Source: Leptolyngbya iicbica LK (lineage in GTDB: Bacteria > Cyanobacteriota > Cyanobacteriia > Phormidesmidales > Phormidesmidaceae). Taken from it: DNA of 64,000 nt. The notes under the pieces are model-generated. The model had not been told where the DNA came from and did not search any database. It saw nothing but the letters and a program-made list of their open reading frames with translations. The stretch spans positions 1-64,000 of the forward strand of contig NZ_QVFV01000004.1 in the NCBI RefSeq assembly GCF_004212215.1. The letters are read 5' to 3'. Of the stretch, positions 55,200 to 62,870 are shown in pieces (position 1 is the first letter of the stretch; the number at the start of each line of letters is the position of its first letter). Position numbers and translations under genes: made by a program.

Positions 55200-56345
55200 A
55201 TGACTAACACCCTGTCTCCCACTCCAATTACCGATCATCCCCTGCAACCCTTTATTGAGCGGTTGCTGAACGCTGAAGCCCTGCTGCCTGATACTGAAAT
55301 CAACTTGTTAGAGGTGGTGGGCATTCTCAAAAGTTACGGTGTGGTCTTGGACGCTTACGCCGTCAATCTGAAGTACATCGCGGATCATCAATTTTTGTTG
55401 CTGTTTCCGTTCTTCAAATATTTCAACGGCGACATCACGTTCAACAAACTGCTAAAGCACTGGTGGCACGATCGCATTAACTACGAATATGCCGAATACT
55501 GCATGCGCACGATGCTCTGGCACGGGGGCGGCGGGCTCGATGAGTATCTCGACAGCGAGGAATTTCAGCAAAATTGCGAACAGGCGATTCAGGCCAAGCT
55601 CAAAGGCAACATTTTCATGCAAACGCTGCATCGGCTATTTCCCGAATTTTTGCCCGAACAAGTGCGGCAGTCGGCCTACTACAGCGGCTTGGGCCAATTT
55701 TGGACGGTGATGAGCGAAATGTTTCTCACCCTGTCGGATTTGTATGACCAAAAGCGCATTACTTCCATCCCCGAAGTGGTGGCTCACATCAAGGATGGAC
55801 TGGTGGCCGCTGCTAGTTTGCCGATCACCTATAGCGTGGAAATTCGAGGCGATCGCTACGACTTGTTGCCCGAGTCTGCTGGGTTGACCTTCCTCATGGA
55901 TACCGCTGTCCCCTATGTAGAAGCCGTTTTCTTCCGTGGCACCCCTTTCTTAGGCACGGTTTCCTACAACGCTCAGGTGCAGCAAATTTCGCCGGATCAA
56001 TCCCGCTTTGACTATGGCGCGCTCTACGCTGACCCGATTCCGGTGGGGGGCGCGGGTATTCCCCCCACCTTGCTGATGCAAGACATGCGCCACTTTCTCC
56101 CCGATTACCTGGCAGACTACTATCGCCAAAGCCTGCGGGGCGACGCCGACGTACGGGTGCAAATTACCCAAAGCTTCCAAAAATCGATGTTTTGCGTCAC
56201 CTCTGCTGCTCTTCAGGGCTTGCTGCCCTATGCGCCGAAGACTGAGGTGCCCGCCGAGCAAGCCGCTAATCAGGCATTCCTTGCCAGTTGGATGGATCGG
56301 CTAATGTCGTCACGGCTCGCTGTCGTTCAACTTGCTGAACGGTAG
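55200..56345 (+). CDS. cupA: CO2 hydration protein CupA
   Basis: A 381-residue peripheral protein that, with NDH-1MS, converts CO2 to bicarbonate in a redox- or pump-driven reaction. It has no membrane helix. The His/Arg/Cys-rich segment KHWWHDRINYEYAEYCMRTMLWHGGG (about 86-110) lies where the metal/active site is placed in reported structures of the complex. Length is in the range known for CupA (ChpY). It is the third gene of the operon, 38 bp after ndhD3. CupS, which often follows cupA, is missing; DUF427 follows on the opposite strand instead. Confidence 0.95.
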   Translation: MTNTLSPTPITDHPLQPFIERLLNAEALLPDTEINLLEVVGILKSYGVVLDAYAVNLKYIADHQFLLLFPFFKYFNGDITFNKLLKHWWHDRINYEYAEYCMRTMLWHGGGGLDEYLDSEEFQQNCEQAIQAKLKGNIFMQTLHRLFPEFLPEQVRQSAYYSGLGQFWTVMSEMFLTLSDLYDQKRITSIPEVVAHIKDGLVAAASLPITYSVEIRGDRYDLLPESAGLTFLMDTAVPYVEAVFFRGTPFLGTVSYNAQVQQISPDQSRFDYGALYADPIPVGGAGIPPTLLMQDMRHFLPDYLADYYRQSLRGDADVRVQITQSFQKSMFCVTSAALQGLLPYAPKTEVPAEQAANQAFLASWMDRLMSSRLAVVQLAER

Positions 56346-56366
56346 AGCAATCCCAAAACCCAGCAG

Positions 56367-56429
56367 AGGCACCCGGTCCCTGCTGGATGATGCAATCGCT
56401 AGAAAGGATAGCCAAGGGACCAGGTGCCT
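56367..56429. repeat. Inverted-repeat element (GGCACCCGGTCCC type)
   Basis: Arms AGGCACCCGGTCCCT (56367-56381) and AGGGACCAGGTGCCT (56415-56429) pair with one mismatch. It follows the cupA stop by 20 bp and may end the operon. It is related in sequence to the elements at 18368 and 25726. Confidence 0.75.
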
Positions 56430-56473
56430 AAAGTGAGTCAATTGATCGTTCAGGAGACTGGAGCGCTCCCTGG

Positions 56474-56758
56474 CTACTTTTCGACGGTTACGCCGCGCCA
56501 AAAGGCGACGTAGCCTTTGATGTTACTAGCCGCTGATTTAGGTTCCCGATACACCCAAGCCGCATCGGGATTCGTCTGTCCATCGACTTCCACTGTGTAA
56601 TACGAAGCCGTCCCTTTCCAGGGGCAAAACGTGGTTTTCTCGCTGGGCTTGAAGTATTCCATCTTGAGCGAATCGGGGGGAAAGTATTGATTTCCTTCGA
56701 CGACTTCGCAGCGATCGCTCTCGGCGAGCACAACACCATTCCAGGTTGCTTTGGGCAT
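56474..56758 (-). CDS. DUF427 domain protein
   Basis: A 94-residue protein starting at MPKATWNGVVLAESDRCEVV; the frame extends 31 codons into the next repeat without family features. The whole protein is a DUF427 domain: GNQYFPPDSLKMEYFKPSEKTTFCPWKGTASYYTVEVDG and an AWVYREPKSAASNIKGYVAFW end. The fold is a small barrel around a conserved Cys-Pro-Trp-Lys-Gly motif. The biochemical role is unknown. It lies between two inverted repeats of one family, so it may have moved as a cassette. The start follows AGGAGAAA. Confidence 0.88.
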   Translation of the reverse strand: MPKATWNGVVLAESDRCEVVEGNQYFPPDSLKMEYFKPSEKTTFCPWKGTASYYTVEVDGQTNPDAAWVYREPKSAASNIKGYVAFWRGVTVEK

Positions 56759-56811
56759 TTTGTCATTTCTCCTAAGCTGTCCACTTTGAGCATAAATCGC
56801 CCCATTAAAAA

Positions 56812-56886
56812 ACGGGCACCTCATCCTCGACCAACGCCATCTTGCGATCACGCTCAGCCCAGTATTAGGTGCCCGTCAGTTAGACA
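56812..56886. repeat. Inverted-repeat element (ACGGGCACCT type)
   Basis: Perfect 10-bp arms ACGGGCACCT (56812-56821) and AGGTGCCCGT (56877-56886). It belongs to the same GGCACC/GGTGCC family as the element at 56367, and the two flank the DUF427 gene. Confidence 0.75.
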
Positions 56887-57026
56887 ATCAGCTAGCTAAC
56901 TGATTGATTCCAGTCAATTTATATTTTGGCCGAGACCATGACCAGTCATCAAGGAGTTGTGATTAGGCTTAATGGAATCCTGTTGTACGATTGAGCACAA
57001 GCCTGCTTTGCTCTGAGTTGCCAGCC

Positions 57027-59000
57027 ATGAACCAACCATCCAGCCGCGTTTTACAAGTGTTAGACCAGCGCGATCGCGCGGGCATTGCCCAGGGACAAGA
57101 CTACGGACAGATTCAATCACTGCCAGAAATTTGGCCGATTGCCGCTGAGCGTTACGGCAGCCAGCTCGCGATGGATGATCCCCATAATCAGCCCAGTGCC
57201 CAGCTAACGTATCAGGAACTTTGGAGCAAGATTCAGCAATTTGCGGCTGGACTGCAAGGTTTGGGGATGCCGTCTCGCGCCCACGTCGCTCTGTTTGCTG
57301 ACAATAGCCATCGCTGGTTTATCGCCGACCAGGGCGTGATGGCGGCAGGCGGCATTGACGCGGTGCGCAGTGCCCAAGCCGAGACCGAAGAGTTGCGCTA
57401 CATCGCCGAACATAGCGATAGCACTGTCCTGATTGTGGAAAATCTAAAGCTGTGGCGGCGGTTGAGCGATCGCTTTCAAGACCTGCCCATGCAGTTTGCG
57501 GTGTTGCTGTCAGATGAGACGGTGCCCGAGCATCCACCCTTCAAAATGGTCAACTACTCGCAACTGCTCGACATTGGCAGCCAGCATCCCTGGCAACCCG
57601 TCCCGATAGAAGCAGACAGCTTAGCGACGCTGATTTACACCTCTGGCACCACCGGCAAACCTAAAGGGGTGATGATTAGCCACGCCAATTTGCTGCATCA
57701 AATCACGACGCTGAGCGCAGTGGTGCAGCCCCAACCGGGCGATCGTGTCTTGGGGCTACTGCCCACCTGGCATACCTTTGGCCGTACAGCAGAATACTTC
57801 CTCTATGCCAACGGCTGTACGCAGACCTACACCAGTATTCGTCACATCAAGGCGGATTTTCGGAACAGCAAACCCCAGTACATGGTCGGCGTACCCCGCA
57901 TTTGGGAGTCGATTTATGAAGGCGCCCAGAAAAACTTCCGCGACCAGCCCGCCAGCAAGCAAAAGCTGGTGAATACGTTGCTGTGGTGCAGCAAAAAATA
58001 TGTGCAAAATCGTCGCACCGCCAATGGCCTGAGCCTCGACCATCCCCATGTGTCAAGCATTCAGCGATTTAAATCGCGGCTATTACAGGGTTTAGCATGG
58101 CCCCTACATATGCTGGGAGAAAAGCTTGTTTACAGCAAGGTGCGCGACGCGACCGGCGGGCAGGTCAAACAACTCATCAGCGGCGGCGGCTCTCTGGCCC
58201 AGCATATTGACCTGTTTTTTGAGATTGTCGATGTCACCATTTTGGTGGGCTATGGTCTGACGGAAACGTCTCCAGTCGTTTCCGCGCGGCGCATTTGGGC
58301 CAACTTGCGGGGCGCATCGGGCCAGCCCATTCCCGGTACAGAATTCAAGATCGTCGATCCCGAAACAAAAGCGCCCCTGCCGCTGGCACAAAAAGGGCTG
58401 GTGCTGGTGCGCGGCCCCCAAATCATGCAGGGCTATTACAAAAATCCGGAGGCGACCCAAAAAGCGATCGACGCTGAGGGCTGGTTTGACACGGGCGACC
58501 TGGGCTACCTGACCGCTGACTACAATATCGTGCTGACCGGACGCGCCAAAGACACCATTGTGCTAACCAACGGTGAAAACATCGAGCCGCAGCCGATTGA
58601 GGATGTCTGCGTCCAGAGTCCTTACATCGACCAGATGATGCTGGTGGGCCAAGACCAGCGATCGCTAGGGGCGCTCATCGTGCCAAATCTGGATGCCTTG
58701 CAAACCTGGGCGGCAACCCAATCTTTGTATCTCGATGCACCCGGCCAAGAGACCGAAAATAGCGCTAATTTGCCGAGCGTCACCCTGGATGATGATCGCG
58801 TGCAAAAGCTCTTTCGTGAAGAACTCAACCGCCGCGTCAAAGACCGACCGGGCTATCGTCCCGACGATCGCGTTGGCCCCTTCCGATTAATTGCCACCCC
58901 CTTCTCAATCGAAGATGGCACCATGACTCAAACCCTGAAAATTAAACGCCCGGTGGTCACCGCTCGCTATCGCGATATGATTGACGGGATGTTTGCCTAG
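57027..59000 (+). CDS. aas: Long-chain acyl-[acyl-carrier-protein] synthetase
   Basis: A 657-residue ATP-dependent ligase of the AMP-binding superfamily. In cyanobacteria it activates free fatty acids released from membrane lipids to acyl-ACP for reuse. The start MNQPSSRVLQVLDQRDR is chosen over an ATG 12 codons earlier. The ATP motif is TLIYTSGTTGKPKGVMISH, then GYGLTETSPVVSARR and the adenylate motif GWFDTGDLGYL, with a catalytic Lys near the C-terminus (MTQTLKIKRP). The length and hydrophobic insert (about 330-380) agree with the cyanobacterial Aas type. It does not form an operon with neighbours; YlqD-like gene follows by 116 bp. Confidence 0.9.
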   Translation: MNQPSSRVLQVLDQRDRAGIAQGQDYGQIQSLPEIWPIAAERYGSQLAMDDPHNQPSAQLTYQELWSKIQQFAAGLQGLGMPSRAHVALFADNSHRWFIADQGVMAAGGIDAVRSAQAETEELRYIAEHSDSTVLIVENLKLWRRLSDRFQDLPMQFAVLLSDETVPEHPPFKMVNYSQLLDIGSQHPWQPVPIEADSLATLIYTSGTTGKPKGVMISHANLLHQITTLSAVVQPQPGDRVLGLLPTWHTFGRTAEYFLYANGCTQTYTSIRHIKADFRNSKPQYMVGVPRIWESIYEGAQKNFRDQPASKQKLVNTLLWCSKKYVQNRRTANGLSLDHPHVSSIQRFKSRLLQGLAWPLHMLGEKLVYSKVRDATGGQVKQLISGGGSLAQHIDLFFEIVDVTILVGYGLTETSPVVSARRIWANLRGASGQPIPGTEFKIVDPETKAPLPLAQKGLVLVRGPQIMQGYYKNPEATQKAIDAEGWFDTGDLGYLTADYNIVLTGRAKDTIVLTNGENIEPQPIEDVCVQSPYIDQMMLVGQDQRSLGALIVPNLDALQTWAATQSLYLDAPGQETENSANLPSVTLDDDRVQKLFREELNRRVKDRPGYRPDDRVGPFRLIATPFSIEDGTMTQTLKIKRPVVTARYRDMIDGMFA

Positions 59001-59116
59001 ATCTGTCTGCCAGTTTAAATTTCGTCGAAACTTTAAGCTTTCAGACTTGCTTTCCGCTACATCCTCTGCCAATTTGAAGCAGTGCATTCTGCATCTCAGA
59101 CCACTAGCTAGAGAGT

Positions 59117-59560
59117 ATGGACGTGTCTCAACTTCAGCTCAAACGCAATATCACCATCAAAGCGATCGTGACGCCTCTATGGAAAGAGGAAGCACAAAAA
59201 CAACTACAGAGTCAAATTAATCAAACCGACAGTCGCCTACAGCAGCTTGAAATGCAGAGCCAGCGCGTGGTCGCAGAAGTGCAAAAGCAAGCGGCTGATC
59301 CTGAAGATCCAGCCGTCAAGCAACAAATTGCTTCCGTCCAAAACAAGCTCAATCAAGATAAGAGCAAAATGCTGCAGCAAAAAAATCAGTTGCTACAGCA
59401 GCTCCAGTCGGTGCAAACTTTGGAACTGGACCAAGAGGTCAATCAAGGCCAGGCAGAAAGCCTGTTCACCGTCAGTCAAGGCGATAACCTCATCAAAAAA
59501 ATGCAGGTTGAAATTCTACTGCGGGATGGCGTGATCGAAGAAATTCGGGGCGAGTTGTAG
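59117..59560 (+). CDS. YlqD-like coiled-coil protein
   Basis: A 147-residue protein with the YlqD pattern: a short N-terminal strand part (QLQLKRNITIKAIVTPLWKEEAQKQLQSQI), a long coiled-coil region (about 35-110) rich in Gln and Lys, and a C-terminal strand (NLIKKMQVEILLRDGVIEEIRGEL). YlqD proteins are widespread in Firmicutes and cyanobacteria, usually of unknown function. No signal peptide, cytoplasmic. It lies alone between two long spacers. Confidence 0.85.
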   Translation: MDVSQLQLKRNITIKAIVTPLWKEEAQKQLQSQINQTDSRLQQLEMQSQRVVAEVQKQAADPEDPAVKQQIASVQNKLNQDKSKMLQQKNQLLQQLQSVQTLELDQEVNQGQAESLFTVSQGDNLIKKMQVEILLRDGVIEEIRGEL

Positions 59561-60135
59561 GGCGCTCACTGATTGCCCCAGCTATGTGTACCTGAGCCCC
59601 TCCAAATTCCTGACCTCCAAAAAATTGGAGAGGCTCAGCGCGTTGTATTGAGAGGCGAGGACGCTGATAGTTATGGCTGTCGTGGAATTTTCCCGAACTA
59701 AAGCCTTCTCCGGTGCCGACCCTAGTCCCTCACTGAGTGACTGAACTGGCCGTTTGTGTCTGTGCGCTTGTGGCCTCAGCTTACCTTTACGATGAATATT
59801 TCCATCTGTAGAAGTTGTTTACAATTGAGTTGGGTATTCTGGAATGGATTCGAGGGTGTAGTCTAGTTGCGCAACTAGACGTCAGGCGTTACCCATCAAC
59901 TCATCAGCGTGAGATTTGGCCGTTTGATTAAATTACCGACCCAATCACCAACGTTGTGATGTTGTCTTTGGCCGGTTAGCATCCCGATAATGCAAAACTG
60001 TTCGGTAAAGTATTCTAAAAGTCAGGGTTTTGCTGTCCTGGGTAAAGGGCGGCCTGAGAGTTCGAGTTGGGCGATGGATTTTAGGCAAGCCTTTATGTCA
60101 TGCAGAACTGGCAAGCAGCTGGGTAACTAATACAC
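59561..60135. other. 575-bp intergenic region with hairpin and palindrome
   Basis: Contains a hairpin TGAGCCCCTCCAA (59593-59605) / TTGGAGAGGCTCA (59625-59637), probably ending the YlqD-like transcript, and a perfect 20-bp palindrome at 59861-59880. No gene was found. The promoter of the next gene is expected after the palindrome; a TATTCTAAAA tract near 60010 is AT-rich but has no fixed -35. Confidence 0.5.
59861..59880. promoter_or_regulatory. Perfect 20-bp palindrome
   Basis: GTCTAGTTGCGCAACTAGAC is its own reverse complement over 20 bp, with no loop. This favours a dimeric protein-binding site more than an RNA hairpin. It lies about 255 bp before the next gene. Confidence 0.7.
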
Positions 60136-61494
60136 ATGCTTAATCGTGTTTTACTAATCATGCTGACATCGGCGGCGACTTGTGGCTGGCAGGTAGCCGC
60201 GATCGCTCAAGAGTCCACAGCCAGCAGCTCCGTAGCATGGCCTTCCGGCGCACTGATCAGCCAGGCAACTGGTAATCAAAATGAGGGCTCCCAACAGCCT
60301 TCAGCAGCCATTCAGTCTTTGCAGAGCCGCTTGTTAGAGTTGGGTTATTACGAAGGCTCCGTCACCGGCATTTTTGATGATGCTACTCGAGAGGCGTTGT
60401 CACAGTTTCAGCAAGACCAGGGGTTAGTGGGCACCGGCATTTTAGATCCCCTGACCCAACAAAGACTTGCTGACCCGACTGGGGCACAAACTGCTGAGCC
60501 TGACGCTGCTGCTCCGGAAGCCTCAGAAGCCGCCCCAACGCTTGATTTACCCCCCGTGTCTGAAAACGGTGAGGCGCTTGAACCCGAGGCTGCACCGGCT
60601 GACGAGCCTGCGGAAGCGGCTGCTCAGGGCAACGACGAGAATGCCACTGGTGGTGCGCCCGCAGGTGAAACGGCGAATCCTGCTGAGGACAGTGCTGCTC
60701 CTGAAGGCAGTAGTTTCCCGCTGCTGATTTTACTAGGGGCCGTCATCTTGGTGGTGGGTGGCCTGGCAGGCGGCGTAGCCCTCTGGCTAGGCAAGCGGCA
60801 AGGCCAAAAAGCCGCCCAGAGTGGTGCGGCTGACTCTCCCAACTCGGCCGCCCCGTCGCCGCCATCGAGTTCTTCAGCCGCACCGCCTCATCAGCCCCAG
60901 TCATCTGCGACTCAGGGAACTGTTAACCCTCAAAACCCAGTTGCGGCGGGCCTAAACGTTCAGCCAAAACCCACCTCTCCGTTGGACAATGTGACGGAAT
61001 CCCGGGTCACGAAAATCAATATCATTGATGAGTTAATTCAGGATCTGGAACAACCTGATGCTGAAGTGCGACGGCGAGCCATTTGGGAGTTGGGGCAGCG
61101 CGGTAATTCAGCTGCCATGCAGCCTCTGGTAAGTCTATTGACTCAGGTGGATTCACGAGAGCAGAGTTTGATTCTTGCGGCGCTGGCTGAGATCACGAGC
61201 CAAACGCTAAAGCCCATGAACCGGGCAGTGATGATTGCGTTGCAGAGTGAAGATGCGGAGGTGCGCAAAAATGCGATTCGCGATCTCACTAAGATTTTTG
61301 ATTCGTTTAAGCAGTCTGGCAAAATGTTGGGACATGCCGCTCTAGATGAAGACCCGGATGTGAAACAAACGGCTGATTGGGCTCTGGATCAGTTGAACAA
61401 AATGAAGCCGAGTTCGTCGAAAGCGGCGGGTTTTTTGGGAGAAAGCGATCAGCCCCAGAGACGCTTAACGGATGATGGGCATTCGTCGAAATAA
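60136..61494 (+). CDS. Peptidoglycan-binding membrane protein with HEAT-like repeats
   Basis: A 452-residue protein. Signal-like segment at 1-25 (VLLIMLTSAATCGWQVAAIAQ) is followed by a peptidoglycan-binding PG_1 domain (about 53-112: IQSLQSRLLELGYYEGSVTGIFDDATREALSQFQ). A Glu/Ala/Pro-rich linker precedes a membrane helix (about 195-218, FPLLILLGAVILVVGGLAGGVALWL). After a second low-complexity linker, a HEAT/PBS-type repeat domain (about 295-430, VTKINIIDELIQDLEQPDAEVRRRAIWELGQRG) is predicted to lie in the cytoplasm. It could couple wall state to a cytoplasmic partner. Family members are known as uncharacterised cyanobacterial proteins. Confidence 0.82.
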   Translation: MLNRVLLIMLTSAATCGWQVAAIAQESTASSSVAWPSGALISQATGNQNEGSQQPSAAIQSLQSRLLELGYYEGSVTGIFDDATREALSQFQQDQGLVGTGILDPLTQQRLADPTGAQTAEPDAAAPEASEAAPTLDLPPVSENGEALEPEAAPADEPAEAAAQGNDENATGGAPAGETANPAEDSAAPEGSSFPLLILLGAVILVVGGLAGGVALWLGKRQGQKAAQSGAADSPNSAAPSPPSSSSAAPPHQPQSSATQGTVNPQNPVAAGLNVQPKPTSPLDNVTESRVTKINIIDELIQDLEQPDAEVRRRAIWELGQRGNSAAMQPLVSLLTQVDSREQSLILAALAEITSQTLKPMNRAVMIALQSEDAEVRKNAIRDLTKIFDSFKQSGKMLGHAALDEDPDVKQTADWALDQLNKMKPSSSKAAGFLGESDQPQRRLTDDGHSSK

Positions 61495-61657
61495 TTCTGA
61501 AATGACGCTGATTGTCTAGTGAGGAGTTGTGACCTCACGGGCTAGAGGATCCATCAGTTAAGCCGGATATTTTGTGATGACACCAGCGGCAACGGTTAGG
61601 GGGAGTCGCTGTTCGCTACGATCATGAGGCTAACTGACTCACGATTGTCTGGGTGTT

Positions 61658-62743
61658 ATGGACGCGGCTCCGAAGTATCGAATTTTGCTGATTTCTACAG
61701 CGGTTGCGCCTCTGGGGACTGGCCTCGGCGGTGGTGTAGAACTTTTTGTGAAAAATGCTGTGCAGGGATTGCAGCAACGGGGGCATCGAGTGACGGTGGT
61801 GGCACCAGCTGGTTCGCAACTGGAGAACTGCGATCGCTTAGTGCCCGTAGAGGGGCAATTGCAGCCGACGGCCCACACCAGCGATCGCCAGACACCGATT
61901 GTGATGCCCAAGTCATCGGTGCTATCGGCCATGATGGCGTATGCCCAGCAGGTGCAGTCGGACTATGACGTGCTGCTGCATTTTTGCTATGACTGGCTGC
62001 CGTTTTATCTCGCCCCATTTTTGCAAATCCCGATCGCCCACTATGTCAGCATGGGGTCGTTGACCGACGCGATGGACGCGGTGATTGCGCAAGTAACAAC
62101 CCAGTTTCCGGGCACGGTGGGGGTGTGTACTCAGGCACAAGCGGCGACGTTGCCCCACGCTGAGACCTATCGGCCCATTGGCAGCGCGGTGGATTTGGCT
62201 CTGTACGATTTTTGTGCGGAGCCAGGAGCAGCTCTGGGCTGGATGGGGCGTATTTCTCCTGAAAAAGGGTTGGAAGATGCGATCGCCGCCGCGCAGGCGA
62301 CCCAAACGCCGCTCAAAATTCTCGGAAAGTTAGAAGATCAGGCTTATTGGGAGCATTTGCAAAAAAACTATCCTGAGGCTCCCATCCAGTATTTAGGCTT
62401 TTTGGATACGCACGGGCTGCAGGCCGCCATTCGCGACTGCCGCGCCCTCTTGATGACACCTAAATGGGTCGAGGCGTTTGGCAATGTGGCGATCGAGGCG
62501 ATGGCTTGCGGGGTGCCGGTGATTGCTTATCGACGCGGGGGGCCGACCGAAATCGTGCGTCCAGGCAAAACTGGATGGTTGGTTGAACCCGATAGCGTCG
62601 TGGGATTGGTGGACGCGATCGCCCAAATTGCTCAACTGGATCGGTCTGCCTGTCGTCAACAGGCCGAGGCTGAATATTCCCTTGATGCTCTCGCCCAGAG
62701 ATACGAGCACTGGTTTCACGATATCTTGACCCGCTATGCCTAA
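61658..62743 (+). CDS. Family 4 glycosyltransferase, likely pteridine glucosyltransferase-like
   Basis: A 361-residue GT-B fold enzyme. The N-terminal lobe starts RILLISTAVAPLGTGLGGGVELFVKNAVQGLQQRGHRVTVVAPAGSQ. The C-terminal lobe has LGWMGRISPEKGLEDAI and the sugar-nucleotide motif EAFGNVAIEAMACGVPVIAYRRGGPTEIV. The GGGVEL pattern recalls UDP-glucose:tetrahydrobiopterin glucosyltransferase (BGluT) of cyanobacteria, which makes biopterin-glucoside; other group-1 transferases in polysaccharide or lipid pathways remain possible. No export signal or membrane segment. It stands alone, 160 bp after the HEAT-repeat gene. Confidence 0.82.
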   Translation: MDAAPKYRILLISTAVAPLGTGLGGGVELFVKNAVQGLQQRGHRVTVVAPAGSQLENCDRLVPVEGQLQPTAHTSDRQTPIVMPKSSVLSAMMAYAQQVQSDYDVLLHFCYDWLPFYLAPFLQIPIAHYVSMGSLTDAMDAVIAQVTTQFPGTVGVCTQAQAATLPHAETYRPIGSAVDLALYDFCAEPGAALGWMGRISPEKGLEDAIAAAQATQTPLKILGKLEDQAYWEHLQKNYPEAPIQYLGFLDTHGLQAAIRDCRALLMTPKWVEAFGNVAIEAMACGVPVIAYRRGGPTEIVRPGKTGWLVEPDSVVGLVDAIAQIAQLDRSACRQQAEAEYSLDALAQRYEHWFHDILTRYA

Positions 62744-62870
62744 CAGTTGGGTCAACGGTGCGATGCGTGGATATTGGGTCAGAGCGGTAGTATGAGTCTT
62801 TTGAGGGCCGACAGCCAGCAGTTTTTGCCGATGTGATGCCGATTTGGACTTCCAGTCTGTGGACGGCAGT

